A stretch of DNA of 64,000 nt from Symbiodinium natans (GCA_905221605.1 CAJNDS010002505.1:310001-374000), one strand, 5' to 3'; positions 24,507-38,300 are shown, counted from the first letter of the stretch. Notes: a model not told the origin generated them from the letters alone. Made by a program: numbers and translations.

Positions 24507-26630
24507 GAGTGACTGGTGTTGGAAAAGAGTTGAAAAAGAGCCCTTCCTTGGTGGTGTTGCAGGGTTAGCTGTCCTGCGGTGCACGTTTTCAACGATGCCT
24601 GTGACTGTGCTGTTGCTGATTCGTTTTTCAGAACATGTTGTGACCTATGTATCTCGACAGGGCGGATTATTAGTGTCGCAATGTGTCGCATTGACTGTGC
24701 ATCTTGCAGCTCTGATTTGCACGGTTTTGCACGAGATTGCACGCATTCCAAGAAAACTTTTGAAGCTTTGCCTGCCATGGCCGTGAACCCTCTCCTGGCA
24801 CAGGCAGCGTTCAACATCCACATCTTCCAGATTATAGGTTTACTAGACTTACCATGACTTACGTGATACTCTGTACAATGTCCAAACCGAAGGATGGGGC
24901 CAATCATTCGCTCTTCCCGATGCCGGAAGCCGGAGAGGCAAGCCAAGACTCGAAAAATTGCCCCGGTGAGCGCACATGCGAAGCAGAAACGTATGTTCTA
25001 GTTACTCTAGTTCTCGCTGGAATATGTTGAACGTGTCGAGGCCTTTGTGCTGAAGCGAGACAACATTGATTTCGAGTGCTCACTTCCACGTGGTGGTAAG
25101 CTTTGGGGCAGGCTTTGCCGTCAGTATCAGAATCCTGCAATGTCATGCTGTGCTCGCGTGCTTCGGCAGGGGCTCCTTCTTTCTGTCCTCCAAGCGTATA
25201 GTTTTTGTTGCCCTGGCTGATGCCCTGGACCTGAATGACTTCATAACTTTATCACTGTCAGATGTACAGAACTCGCGCCCCAAGGACAAGTCGTGTCGTC
25301 AAGATTTTCGATCCTTCTCGATCCCACTTCCGACCCTCAGGCCGAGGGGTGTCCGAGGGGTGTGGGGGAATGCTTGATGCTTAGAGACTTTAGAGACTTA
25401 GTTGCTTGTCCGAAGTCTCCGAAGGGCTTGGTGGCAACTTAGGCAACAAAGTCGCTGGCAACCATGAGTCTGAAATCTCCGTTAAGTTATGCGTGGAAGA
25501 CCTGCAGGTCTTCTGCGTCAGTAGGTGTCAATGCAGATACACCGCAAATTGAAACCTCGAATCGGGCAGGAAGCCCAAGTTCGAGCAACCAATCTTCGGC
25601 CATGCTCTCGGAACGTGCATCTCGGAACGTGCAAACATTTTTGCTTCGAGGCTGTACCATGCTAGTACCATGCTGTACCGATGCGTCTGTGCACATTTGG
25701 ACGAGGTGCAAATTATTTGGCGGGCTCGACGCGGCCACTTCCTGGAACAGAAGCTGTGCCCAGCCAAGGAAGCAAGCAAATCATGAAGAAAAGACCGCAC
25801 TTGAGTGATGCAATAAAGCCGGACAGCGACTCAACGACAACCAGCTGTGCACCCACTGCACCCAGGATCAGACGGCAGCTCCGTTGTTAGGTGGAGACAC
25901 GGCCGGGCCCTTTTTATCGACTCTTTCCGAAGAATCAGCGAGACCTACCTTCGACAGGTGTTTTACTTGACTTTTCGTGGTGGAGGTTGCAGAACTGGCC
26001 TCGGAGTGGCCGCGCGCGTTTTGCCGTCCAGACTGATGCTGAAAATGCTGAGATACTTTTCTGCAGCTCCTTTTCCAGCTTCTTTCAGAGGTCCAGGCAG
26101 CGTGTCAGTTTCTAAGCAGGGCCGTGTCTCAGCTGGCGAACCTCTCTCCGGGCAGGCACAGAACACACCAAACACCATTGTGCCGACCTCAGCTGCATTT
26201 GCAGCTGCCCTGCAACGTTCGGCAACGCTCAGAAACTTTATGTTGACAACTATGTTGAAGCATGTTGACGTACGCACATGCAGCACCCAGAGAGAGGTAG
26301 GGAGGGATGGGGCGAGAGAGAGAGAGAGAGAGTGTGTACAGTGGCGCAGTCGTTCAGGCGCAAGCTGCGCAAGAGGGCCGCTTGAATCAGGCGCAAATGA
26401 TACGTACGTTGGTTGCTGCAGCGAAGTATACATTAGCTGACGGCGGAGAAGATGAAGACAGCTCCCCACATCATTTGCTCAAATTTGCTCACTGTGTGTC
26501 GCGTGTGATTCTCAAGCTGTTGTATTTAGCAGAGGTGGCCTACGTGGACCCCAGCGATCCATCAGTGCTGTACCTTTCGCAACCCACTGCCGTGGCGGGT
26601 TCAGAGGCCTGTGGAGCCCTTTCAAGCTTG

Positions 26631-26695
26631 TGAAGATTTGTGAAGATCTATGAAGATCTATGAAGATCTATGAAGATTTATGAAGATCTGTGAAG
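26631..26695 (+). repeat. 10-bp tandem array TGAAGATCTA
   Basis: About six units with point changes, ending at TGTGAAGCATGTGAAG. Confidence 0.9.
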
Positions 26696-26718
26696 CATGT
26701 GAAGCCCAGTGCGGTCGA

Positions 26719-26757
26719 AAAAACACCTCCGTTTTTTCATCACCCGAGAGGTGTTTT
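26719..26757. other. Hairpin-forming inverted repeat
   Basis: AAAAACACCTC (to 26729) and GAGGTGTTTTT (from 26747) are perfect reverse complements separated by a 17-base loop. The right arm also belongs to the dispersed GGTGTTTTTGTATT motif seen at 10.8 kb. Its function is unknown; it may simply be repeat debris. Confidence 0.5.
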
Positions 26758-28620
26758 TGTATTTCAAGGCCAAAGCGACCAAGCAAAATGCAGAAGTCCA
26801 TGTGTATCACATGTCAGTGCTGGCATAGCGGAACGCAGACTCCAGCGCTCAATGGGGCTTTGGAGCCTCCGACGGGCGGAATATGCCTTCAATAAGAACA
26901 AAGGCAACACTTGCGAGCCCAAATTTCAATTCTCGCACGACTCTGGAACCCCAAACGTGGAACAGCCGGCGAAACGTGGAACAGCCAGCAAACTTGCACT
27001 GGAATGCGGCCCGTCACGCGAGCAAAAGTGTTTTAGGTATAGTGGGATGCAGCCTCAATACGCCAAGAGGCCCGAACAGCACGCAAGCTCAGGAAGCATC
27101 ACGGCACCCAGGACAGCAGTGGCCGCAAAGCGGGTCGCGTCGCCTTCAATGTCGAAAGACACAGTACATGCGGGCGCTTTTTGGCGAAACGTGTCGCGAT
27201 CTGTTTGTCGACAAGCGGCTGCAAAACCTTGAAGTGCAAAGTGTCGGGGGTTGTAGGTTTTGGGGTTAAGGATGGGCTGTGGATGATCGAACTGGTGATT
27301 CGGATTGTGCGTTCTACTCGGATTTTGCGCAAGTCTACGCGAGGACAAAAAATCTCAAAAAATGTTTGACAAGGGTCTTGGGCTGTTTCAGTATTGTTTC
27401 TGCAGCAGTGAGGAGCAGACGAACTTTCAGATGGATGCTCCTTCAGCTCCTCCGCCTGAAGGCACCTGTAACAGCTTCTGTTGTGTGCGATTCCCAGCAA
27501 GTCGAGGATCCGATATGTTAGTGTCAGGGCAAGCGCCGCCTGCACGTGGTGGCGGGAACCAGTGCGCAGTTAGTTAGAGCTCTAGAGCTTGTGGCAGAGC
27601 CTGCAGGAAACCCATTGTTTCACTTCGTCGCGAAAAGCCCGCCGATAGAAGGAGGTGTTTATTGAACAGTTTTTCGAGAAGTTTGCCGCTTCGTGGCCCC
27701 CGCCTCGGCCAGAGCCCTGAGCAAACGTAAGGGGCCCAGCGAAACCAAACAGATTTGACTCGTGCCAGCGAAGCAAAAACAGTCAAAGAACGGGGGCGGT
27801 CCCTAAGGCATCCTCAAGATCTCAGAGTCTCGTTCAGGGGTCCCCGGGTTGTCCCCTCAGCCTCCAGTTCCCCAAGTTTTCTTGCCGCTGCCTAGAGCTT
27901 CCCTAGCGGACGAATCTCGTTCACGTATGCCTCGTCCTGCAGCGCCAACCAAGAACTCATCGTCTCCAAAAAGCCGTGCCAAGTTTCGATTTCTCGCATC
28001 CTGTTTCTGCTCATCTCTTGGTGGGCTATAACATTTCTCTGCACGGTTGGCTTCTAGGGGTCCAGGCGGTGGTCCGACGGAAAACAAAGATCCGGAAACT
28101 GGAAATTTCGTTTGGACCCAGGGCTCGGGGCTTCAGGTGGCAGAGACCCCCCATCCCGAAGACTTTGAAAGGGTCCCAGATAATCATGAGGCCCGGCTTG
28201 CAGAAGAGTCCGCTGTCTGAGAGGCCCCCATCGAGTTTATTGCGGGATTTCTAGGTTACATTTGTTAAGGGGTTTTTCAGGGGTTCTGGGCCTTCTGGGG
28301 TCTCTCCAAAAGCCTCAGCTGTTCCTCGACCAATCCCACGGAGGAAAATTCTCCTGTCGGTATTCAGTGCTGGATCGTGTGCGAGCCTCTTTTTTCAGGA
28401 ACTTTCAGGGACCTTTGTTGACTTTCCTCCCCAATTGCGGTGGAGAGGGACACCGGCGACCTGTTGTCGGCTTTGCTTGGAGATGACAAAACGTGCTTTA
28501 ACTGCACACTATTTGCAGTCGTCATGTCAAGGGCAGCGTGAGCACAAGGCAGGACAAGGACAATAACCTGAGGAGCAGCACGTTGTTTCATGTTCTTTCC
28601 ATCCTTCCTGGTTGTTTAGC

Positions 28621-28870
28621 ATGGTGGCAAGTCCCAGAGTGGAGGTGCGAGCCGCAGATGCTCATGTCTGCGCCGTTTTATGGAATATTCGGGGACGCCT
28701 CTTCTGTGTGCTAAGCAGACAGGCCAAGCAAGAAGACTGGGTTTCTACACTGGAAGAGATGCTTGAGGACATGCCTGCGTTCTCACGGGGGCAACTCAGC
28801 GCAGTTCTGTGGCGCCCAGGAGGTTCGCTTATCAATCTTGAAGGACCTTGCATGACAGTACACATCGCAG
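28621..28870 (+). CDS. Hypothetical open frame upstream of the coiled-coil gene
   Basis: A pyrimidine-rich stretch ending TTGTTTAG is followed at once by an ATG (28621). The frame stays open for over 80 codons and includes an acidic helix-like piece (STLEEMLEDM). It overlaps the start region of the coiled-coil chain in another frame. There is no recognisable domain and chance cannot be excluded. Confidence 0.25.
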
Positions 28871-28883
28871 CATCAGAAAGACA

Positions 28884-31800
28884 ATGGATCCCCCCAAGGA
28901 CTCTGCCACCGATCTCCTTGATGGCGATCCACGGCTGCAGACAATCTTCGAGCGGCTGTCAGAGAAGCTGATGGCCCCGTCCCGAGTGGAACACAAGCCA
29001 TGAAAACAAGCGCGCTTGAGTTGCTTGGACTGCGCTGCATTTTGCTTTGTGGCAGGAGGCCCCCGGCGAGGGTGGCAAGGAGCTTGCAGAGGCCAAGTCT
29101 GCACAAAGGTGGGCACCGGCTTGTCACTGCCATATGTGCTCAGTGCGCTCGGAGCATGAGCTGTGCTGGCAGCATGCGCTGGTATTGCACCAGGTTGTGG
29201 ATGAGGCGCACGGCCCATGTGCAGCTCATGCACAGGCAAATTTAGAAGTGTTCAAGAGCCTTGAAGACTATAGCTTGCTTGCCGCTATCTTCGACCGGAG
29301 CTGTCTGTATCGTTTCAAGTCGAGCAATGCATCGTATTCCAGAGTGTGCCAGACAAGAACGAGTTAAGAACTCAACGTGATCCTCGAAGCTGTCTAGAAG
29401 CAGGTCTGTGATCCTCGCAGCCAGCAGCTGAACTAGCTGCTAAAACCGTTTAATATCGTTTATCTAACATTCCTTGCACCTTCCACCCATGACTTGCAAT
29501 GCGGCGCCGTGAGCAAGTCATCCATGAACTCAAGCCCCCGAAGCGATCGCCGCTGTCGATTGGTGTACCTGGACAAGGAAGAAGCGCACGATGAAGCGCA
29601 TGAAGACGCATGTGAAGACGCAACAAAAGGCGCATGAAGAGCAGTAGAAGCCACACCAAGGTATGCTCGCGATGACCGGCTCCAGGCGCGGCCCGGGTCA
29701 CCCCCCCCCCCCTCGCACTCGAGGTGTGCAGCAACCGCAGTTCCTAGCTGCGTGTGCTCACAGATGCATCTACGCGCAATTGACCTGGTGCTAAGGCCCC
29801 TGCCGAACAGCTGAAGGGCAGGATCAATGCACTGGAGGAGGTGGCATTAAGAGCTTGAGCCGTTCACGGTCTGACTGTTTGAGCTGAGGAGAATCGCCAG
29901 CTCGCGAGCTGCAGCGCGAGCAGACTTAGCCTCCCCTCAAGCCAACCCTCATGTCCTTCTGAAATGCCAGGCATCTCGCAGATCAGAAGTTCACAGCGAA
30001 GCATCCTGGAAGGTTGCTGCTGTTGTGAAACTTTGAGAGACTGAAAAGCTCATGAGAATACCGCTCGAGCGACAGGTGCTGCCACATCTTTGTCGGCAAA
30101 CTCGGTTGCAGGGGATTCCTCACTGCGTGGGTCGGACGAGAAGAGGATTGAATGTGACTAAATGTGAACGAAGTTGAACGAACGTGAACGCATGTCAGCG
30201 CATTTGAACGAGTTGTCGGGAGCTCAAAGTGCTCAACAAAAAGCGCGTGGCAGGAGCTTCTTGTCTGCCCAAGAGAGGTCTGCAGCTCGCATATGTTTGC
30301 ATGATTGCTGCTAGCATTGTTTTGTTGAAACACGCTGAAGCTACAGGTCAGAGGCTGCTTCAAGCAATGAAGCCTCAATCTGAGATGGCGAGCAGTCGCG
30401 ATCGGCACTGCTTGGAGCATTCGTGAACATTCAGGTCATCGTGCCTGCTGCACCTGCTGCACCACCGAGTGTGCCAGCGCAATTGCCAAGACAGGACCAT
30501 GAGTCACGAGCAGTTTCAGCATGCAGTTGGCAGTCTTTTTTTGTGTGCAGGTTGTGATAGAGACACCCCGTGTGGCTTCTCAGCTGCAAATCAATCCCCC
30601 CTCCCTCCCTTTCAGCGTCTATTTCCACTACGAGTAGTACTCTTACTATTGCTACTATTATTGTAACGCCGATTTCTACAACCACTACTGTACCGACTTT
30701 ACCACATGATTATGTCTATGATGACTATTATGACTACTACGACTTTCTGTGACTGCTATAACTACGAAATGACCGTTATGATTACTTAGTTACTATGACT
30801 TACTATGACTTACTATGACTTACAATGACTTACTATGACTTACTATGACTTACTATGACTTACTATGACTTACTATGACTTGCTATGACTTACTATGAGT
30901 ACTAACTATGACTACTATGACTACTATGACTCCTATGGCTACTATCCCAGAAAATAATGAACCATGCTGAGCTAGCTAATGCGCTATGCTGTGTTGAGCA
31001 CTTTGAACAGAGTATTGGGCAAGATTGAAACCCTGAGAAAATGGCATTTGATGACTAAACGTAAAGCTAAAGCTGACAGATTCCCTAGAAAAGTCAGTCA
31101 TCAGAACTTCCGGTTTACTTAAACGGTTGCCTTCATCATGCTCACACCCGCGAGATTACATGGCTTCTTTCACGTGGAGTGATGCGGAGTGCAAGGCTCA
31201 AAGCCGCAGGCATGACTCAAGCAGACGAGTGCTGTTGCAAAGTGCTGAAAAACCCAACGCTTGTTCATGGAGTGCCCTCTTCATGCTGGCACCAGACCAG
31301 GTAGAGGACGAAAATGCCACCTCTTGAACCACGGGTGTTGTTTTTGCCCCCCATGATGTTTTTACCAAGCAGCAGGTTTCATAGTTATTTGCTTGAGTTT
31401 CCCAGGATGTCAGAGATGAGCTCAATTGATGAGCCGGTTTCCTTGCATTGGTGTGCCTATACCATGAGAAGTGGACAACTTTGCGTGCCGCCCCGTGTGC
31501 CTTGGCTCTTCTAGACAACCTTGACATTGGTGGATCTTTGTGGTGGGGATTTTACATCTCAACACGGTAAGTTGTGTGCGGCGGGGTTGGCACTTGGCTC
31601 ACCCCTGGGCCGGTTGCACTCGTCAGGGTTGTTCTGCCTTTGTGGGTAGGGCTACTTCTCAAAAGCAAAACGGATACCGGCATCGAAATATTCTCAATTT
31701 CGACAACTGCGGTTTGTGGGCAGCAAGCCGCATCGGGAACCGGGTGGCCACGAGCCTGGCAAAGCAGAGCCACGTGGCATTCAGAAAGCGAACGCCTGCA

Positions 31801-34456
31801 ACCACCAGCCTTTGCCCATTGAAGGCGGCAGGACTCTGCGGTCGCCACTTTGTCCATAAGGGGAAGTTGCCGAAGCTGTTCTTTCCACTACGGCCGTCTA
31901 CTGCCGTCTACTGCCGTCTACTGCCGTCTACTGCCGTCTACTGCCGTTTACTGCCGGGGCAACTGGTGGATCGTGTAGTGTCTGTGCAGGCTTGTCAGAG
32001 TGAGCAGTTGTTCTGTGGCACGTTGCAACGTGCACAGAAGCCTCCGTGAAGCAAAGTTCGTCCGTCCAGCAATCGCTTCTTCGCGGGCTGACAGGCATCA
32101 TTCAGCTGACCCTACGGCAAACCGACTGCGTAGTCTTTAGCCCTACACGACGTGCTTCCAACGTGAGCATGTGTCGATGTGTGTAAAGGAGCGCTCGACT
32201 CAAGACTACGTAGTCAACCGCATCTAGATGCAAAGAACCCTAAGTTAAGCCCGTAGAAGAAGAGTAATCATTCTAAACTCCATCCCATTGTTTCTTGTCG
32301 TCCTGCGAAGCCTGAGAAGAAGAGAACAAAAAGCAGAGAATTATTTTAAGTTCCACCTCCATCGTTTCGTCCTGTGAAGCGTGGAGAAAGAGTGGAGAAT
32401 TATTCTGAATTCCACCTCCATCGTTTCTTGACGTCCTGCGAAGTTGGTAGAAGAAGAGAAGAGTGGAGAATTTCTCTAAATTCTCCAGCGCCGACATCAA
32501 AACTAGATATGCTACAAAATGCGCACTGACATGGCAAGTCTTGGAAACCGCCGACATGCCAAAAACATGCGAAGACATGCCAGCCGACATGCCCAAAAAT
32601 CATGCGCGGAGCGCTCTAGAATGTATTTAGAAGATTAGGAGCCCGTGAACAGTTTCTGAGTTCAAAGCACTTTTCAAGCTGCCCTAGTTCGACGTGCTGC
32701 AATTTGCAGCGTTGCGAGCTTGGCAACAGCCAGTAATTTACAGAAAGTACAGCGTTTGAAGCAATTTACAGCTTTCGGAACCTGTCAACAGACAGAACTG
32801 CTGTAATTTGCCGGGGTTGACTTCGAACAGGAACGTGTCAGGACTTCGAGCATCATCGCATAGCTTGACACGCAAGTGACAAAATTTTCATTTCGCTGCG
32901 ATGTCTCGACCGCCCAGGCCATGCGAGAATCAGGACTTCACTTCCTTGTTTCCCAGCTCCACAAGTCAATGTTGTCTGCACTGTTGAAGGACCTTCAGGG
33001 TGCGTGCCAACACCTGGCCCAAAATCGTCAAGCCCAACCCAGGCAATGAAAATGCAATCCAAACTGTCAGTGAGGGAAGCAAAGGCAACTGAGGCTTGCA
33101 GGCTTAAATCAGTTGCAAGAATTTCCCAACACTTTGCATCTTTGAAGTCTCGCGCGTGCCAGGCACCTGTTCCAGATGCTTCGTGGCGCCCTACGGACAT
33201 GAAAAGCCCCCTTATTTCGAGGCTGTTCGCGAAATTCCTGCTGAGGTCTTTGAATGCCAGCACCGTGAGCTGTGAGGCAACCTTGGTCTCTGATCAGGCC
33301 GTACAAGCCCCGATTGTGCAATGGCGTGTTTTCGCGAAAAGGGGCGGATTACAAAGAGATTCGCAGGATGCCTGCAAGAGATTTGAGGCCAGCACCATTC
33401 AAGCATCGCCGGCATTGAGCCACGCCGCAGCACAGGCTGAGTGTGGCGGGGGGGACCACCTTACCCTCCGACAGCGACATGACTTTCTGACTCTTGTGGT
33501 GCTGTTTCACGACCTTTACGACCTTTGCCTACATTTTTCCTGACTCTCGCCTCGTTGTTTCCATACGCAGCGTGTGAACTTGGTGAGTGCAGCAGAGGCA
33601 GAAGCAAAGGCTTCCTTCTTGGAAGCCGCGTCCAAGCGTGGCAGCGGCTTTGCAGAGGCAGCGTGGCCCAAAGTGGCTTGTCCATCCAAAAAATCCCAAA
33701 TCACTGGCGCAGTACGTCGCGATGTGTGGTGGAACTGTGTGGAACCCTTTGAAGGTGTACAATGAGCTGCTGAGCTGCGCGTTGCAGGTGTTTGAGGCAG
33801 AATGAGGCAGACCTCTCGTGATCGGTGAAGGGGAGAAGCAAACTCTTGCCCAGGCTCGTGCAACAGCGGCATCAATGGAAAAGGAGCGCAACCAGGTGCC
33901 CCGAAGTGACAAGGCTCTTGTTTTGGTATCTTGAGTTTCGGTGTCTCAGGCTTCAAGCGAAGCACGGGAGCTTCGAGCCTGCAACGCTCGTTTGGAGGAA
34001 GCCGTATCCACTTTGCAGGAGCTGTCCAGAAGCATGCCTCCTGCATGTACCTGCACACTTCTGCACACGCATTTACTTGACTCACTTGACCTATCAGGAT
34101 CGCAACAAGGAGCTGTGGCAGAAAGAGTTCCAACGATGGAGATCAAAGTTGACCGCTCATGCTTGGGCGGGAGACCGAGCAATATGCAAATGCAAAATCC
34201 AAGCGTCCGAGGCCTGCCTTTCGACACCATCAGCCCGAGCGTGGAAACGTCACCTCGTCTGCATCTGTTCAGCTTCCCTGCTTCCCTGTTTTTGCACGAG
34301 GGAGGGTCCTTCGTTTCTCTCGTTCGTTCTCTCTCGAACTGCTTGCTCAGGATGGTTGCATTGGACCAGGCAGCCTGAGCAGTAGGATGCAAAACCGGAT
34401 GCAAAACTACGCGGCTCTCTCTGCAGGCAGACACACTGTTTGGGCAGCGCCTTTGA
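28884..34456 (+). CDS. Unidentified coiled-coil protein split into many micro-exons
   Basis: Best-supported chain, all in one phase: 28884-28985 (ATG start, MDPPKDSATDLL...), 29056-29100 (KELAEAKS), 29194-29247 (VVDEAHGP...NLE), 29796-29840 (APAEQLKGRINALEE) and 29889 onward (ENRQL). Downstream exon-like segments are 30435-30494 (Pro/Ala-rich), 32918-32999 (LHFLVSQLHKSML), 33367-33435, 33598-33627, 33831-33895 (LAQARATAASMEKERNQ), 33950-34018 (EARELRACNARLEEAVSTLQ), 34098 onward (DRNKELWQKEFQRW) and 34427-34456 (short tail, TGA stop). Donors are a mix of GT, GC and GA and nearly all acceptors are AG|G. The spliced peptide NLE-APAEQLKGRINALEE-ENRQL is a typical coiled coil. An acceptor-like GCAG 13 bases before the ATG could be a trans-splice site. 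No family is recognisable; the middle (30.5-32.9 kb) is incomplete, and this could be two genes. Confidence 0.5.
30791..30900 (+). repeat. 10-bp tandem array TTACTATGAC
   Basis: About ten units in exact 10-bp register with rare substitutions, followed by looser ACTATGACT repeats to about 30945. Confidence 0.95.
31893..31957 (+). repeat. 10-bp tandem array CTGCCGTCTA
   Basis: Six units in exact register, the last with TTTA, ending CTGCCGGGGC. Unlike a CRISPR there are no spacers. Confidence 0.95.
32267..32485 (+). repeat. ~75-bp tandem repeat, three imperfect copies
   Basis: Each unit contains a (TTCC)ACCTCCATCGTTTC-type start, then GTCCTG(C/T)GAAG, then AGAAGAAGAG, and ends GTGGAGAATTATTCT or a variant. 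The third copy ends in TTCTCTAAATTCTCC. Confidence 0.7.
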
Positions 34457-34825
34457 GTCCATCGCCACGTCCTCGCAGCCTTCAATGCCCGGTGACCGCG
34501 ACCTCAGGCACATCTGTACGTAATGTACACAGGCACACACAGGCAAGGGCCTGACGGAGGGGGCATGATGTGGCAACAGGTACACATGCTACCCTGCTGT
34601 ACACATTGTACACTGACACAGATTGACTCAGTTTCGGTCCAGGTGTGGTCCCCAGGATGTGCCCGCTGCCGCCCATGCCTCAGCAGTGCGAAGCAGTACG
34701 AAGTAGATCATGACTGGACTTCAGTCACTCAGTGGCACCAGCGTGATGCCGTGAACAAAATGTCCACGAAGCAGTGTGCTCGTCACCAAGGGCTCGCTCC
34801 TCCTCAGGCCTTGCGGCCAGCGGCT

Positions 34826-34925
34826 CTGAAGCATTTTGAAGCATCTTGAAGCATGTTTTTGAAGCATCTTGAAGCATTTTGAAGCATCTTGAAGCATTTT
34901 GAAGCTGATGAAGCATGCTGAAGCT
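34826..34925 (+). repeat. Tandem array TTGAAGCATCT (11 bp, variable)
   Basis: About eight units alternating GAAGCATCTT and GAAGCATTTT, with one longer T run. Confidence 0.9.
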
Positions 34926-35328
34926 TGGAGCTACGCAGGGCTGTGGGCGCATGGGGGCCCATGATGCGAAAATTGCTGTCAGATCTCCCGCTTGCTGCCT
35001 CGCATGCTGTCTCGCATGCTGGCCACTCAGCCTCACAGCATGTTATACCAACTGGGAGAGACAGTCAGTCAGTGTTCTTATCGCAGTTGGTGTATCATAG
35101 ATATGCAGGTTGCAGGTAGATACAGGCTACCGAAAAAGTGCACCGTCAGAGTCGCGCACTCCGAGAACGAGCTGAGGCACCATCGGTACCACCACTTACG
35201 CCCCTTCAGTCACCGAGGCTGGGCTTGCAAAAAGTACGTCAAATTACGTGAAAAAAGCCGTGTTGCGCGATTGTTTTTGTCCCTTCTGGAAACCTCAGGA
35301 GGGCATGGCCATCGGCTGGCCACGTCAG

Positions 35329-35372
35329 CCTCCCAGCATCTCCCAGCATCTCCCAGCATCTCCCATCACCAG
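35329..35372 (+). repeat. 11-bp tandem array CTCCCAGCATC
   Basis: Four units, the last mutated to CTCCCATCACC. Confidence 0.9.
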
Positions 35373-38300
35373 CAGAGCTTAAAAGGACAAAAAGGTCAGC
35401 AGCTGTGTCGTTTCTGACACACTTGTCTTCATCTCGATGCACATACATGGCCATCACGAATATTGGCCGTTAGCTTATACGGAGACCCAGATTGCCACCA
35501 AACGGCTTCGATCCATGAGCGAACGTTGAAAGGTCACAACAAGCGCCGTCGCAGCATCACCTATGCAGCAGAGGCGATGAGCACAGTGCGAAAGCAAAGT
35601 GCTGCTGCTGTTTCGTGATTGTGGTTTTGGCTCTTGAGCTTGTCCCGTTAGCCTGATTGTTGCTGTCAGGCTGGATCTAGCTGCACGCCTTCCTCCTAAG
35701 GCAGGAAGTTCAGGTTGTCGCTGAGGGAGAGTCTTATTGCTGGGGATGGTACTTGCAAATTTTTGCACTTCGAAGGAGCAGCAGACACCGGCTTTTCAGC
35801 ATGGCTGGCGATTCTTTCATCAGCTTAGCAAAGACGTCAAAGACACGCAGGCTGGGCCAATCTCAAACCATCAGGAGACCAATGTCAGCGAATCGAGACT
35901 GAAACTGCTCAACATTGAAGGTCAGCTCGCTGGATGGTTCTGCTAGGTGCTGACCTCGGTGTGGGATTTCGTGGGACTGCAGTGGGAGTGCCTTGGCATG
36001 CGTAGCACTGTCTACTTGACAACGGCTGCGGAGATGGTTACAAGGACCAATGCCCGTTTTCGGGTACTTGACAGTACCACAGCCTGCCACCCTGCTGAGT
36101 AGTCACCTACATGTGTCCAGCTCAGATAGTCGCTAGAGGCCTTCGAAAGGGCCTTGTCTTCCACTGTTGTTATAAGCAAGCAGACCATAGCCAGCACAGG
36201 GACTGGCGATTCTGTTTTGTGGAAGTTGTGATGTTATTCCTTCACAGGCCGCTCGAAAGTTTGCGAAACTAGCTGCTAGAGACTTTGCTCGTCGTGAAGG
36301 AATGATTGAAAACGATCAAATATCACCACTACCAGAGTAGGAGCATCACGGGCGTACGTTTCGTTGTGAAGTGCGGACGAGTGTGAACCGGGCAGGACCT
36401 GCTTGGGTTGGATTTCCCCAAAGCCTTGCACGAAGGTATACAAAGGTGGTGCGCGCATGGTGGAGGTACAGTTGCACAGCATGCAGAGCGGGAAGGACTT
36501 TGCTCACCAGCCGACAGTCTGGTGTCTATAAAGGTTGCTTTGCCTTCTCTCTTCACCAACAAGTATCGTACCTTCGACGTGATGGTGCTTGGATCGATTT
36601 TTCAAGCACCTTCCTCGCCATGGTCACCGTGGATCAGGAGCATGCAGCGGTAGTCACGTATCACGGCCTGAGCGGGGGCCAGAGATCGATCTGGTTGAGG
36701 CAGTGTCGTGCAGAACCGTTGCAGCCTTGCTATGTAGTGTCGTGCTCGACTTGCAAAGAAGCGTTGCTCGTGACAATGCGGAGATTGGGCCTAGACTCCT
36801 TTCTTGAGCAGTTGTGCATTGGGTCTTCAGTGGAATCAAAGCATTGCGTGAGATGTCTGAATGACGGGTCGAGGTGACAATCGTTCAAACAAGTGGGTGG
36901 TACTGGGGTGGACATCTCACCCAAAAGTTTGTTTCATGCACGTTTTCCATGAAGTGAGGCCCTTTTTGAACCTTGGCCTCTAAAGGATCCCCAAACCGTG
37001 AGTGTACTAGTGACTGTAGACATGCAACAAGCGATCGAGGATCGTGCTCGCGTCTAGGCGTGGGTGATCACGGGCGTGCCCGCGCTTGCAATCCTCAGAG
37101 CTGTCATCGTGTTTTTGTTTTTGGTATATGTTCTCCTCTGCTGTGTTCGCGACATGCGAAACTGTCGTCAACTTTGGCCGTTCGTGTTCGCCAAATGTCA
37201 AGCTTTCGCTTTCGTGGCTTTCTTTAGACATGCTCTTGATCCGTTGAAGTGCTCCGGCATATCCACATGGGTTGTCACTGTTTAGGTCTATGCTGGCAGA
37301 ATATCTCATGACAGCAGTCCCCTTAAGTGCTTCAAAACAAGTGGCACCTTTTTATTCGAGTTGACAGGTTGCGGTAGTATATGGTAGTATGATACATTGG
37401 ACAAGGTTTCAATCTGAAGTTCCTGCTCAGGCAACGGGCTTCGGCACTGATGCTGCAAACGAACAAGGTGGCTGCATTTTTCTGATACGGAGAACGAACA
37501 TGTTCTTGGCTTGCTGTTGGCTTCCGGCTTCTGATGCGCCCAGGGGATGCCAACCGAGTTTCGAAAGAACCCCGCGGTGTGCGCAGTGTGGCGCGAGGCT
37601 CTGGGACCTGTTGAAGTTCAGATTGTCGCAATGATTCGTTTGGAGACATTGCCTGACCAGGCTTTGTTGGCTGGTGCCAATTCAGAACTTATGTCTAGTC
37701 AGCGGGCGTCTTACTGAAACCTTCATGTCTTGCTGCAGAGTTCGCTGTCTGGATCATGCAGACATCGGCATCGTGATAGCTCTGCATTCCTCTTGCTGTT
37801 GTTCTCTGAACGACAGCGGAAGGACATGTATCTTGGGCAACGAACAGCATAACCTTCGACAGCTCCATTTGCGCAGACCTAGCTCCAACATGGAAGATGC
37901 GCATGAGGCGGCACCCACGTGGTAGGTTGTGAATCCGTCATCGGCGAAAGGCTGTTCCAATTTGAGAATGTTGAAGTCACTAGTACGGCATAGTTCGGTG
38001 AGCACAAGGCAGAAGTTCATGTAAACGAGAAGTGCGCTACACAATGCTTCGAACCATGTTTGATACAGTACATGCATGCCACCCGACACGTTGAACAGTC
38101 GAGAGGACCAGAGACTCGAAACAAAACAGCACTCCAAATTCTGTTCTGGTCCGCATGGCCCCACTTTCGCATACAAAACAGCATCGCTTTGTTGGAGCTC
38201 TTCTGTGTAACTGAAAGCTTTTAAAGCCGAAGTCCTACCTAGCCATCGTACCTTGCCATCGTGCAAACCTGGAATGTCGCACGGATCATGAGACATGCAT

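Noticed and set aside
31893-31957. Regular short repeats as a possible CRISPR array
   Set aside because: The 10-bp units are contiguous with no spacers, in clearly eukaryotic DNA.
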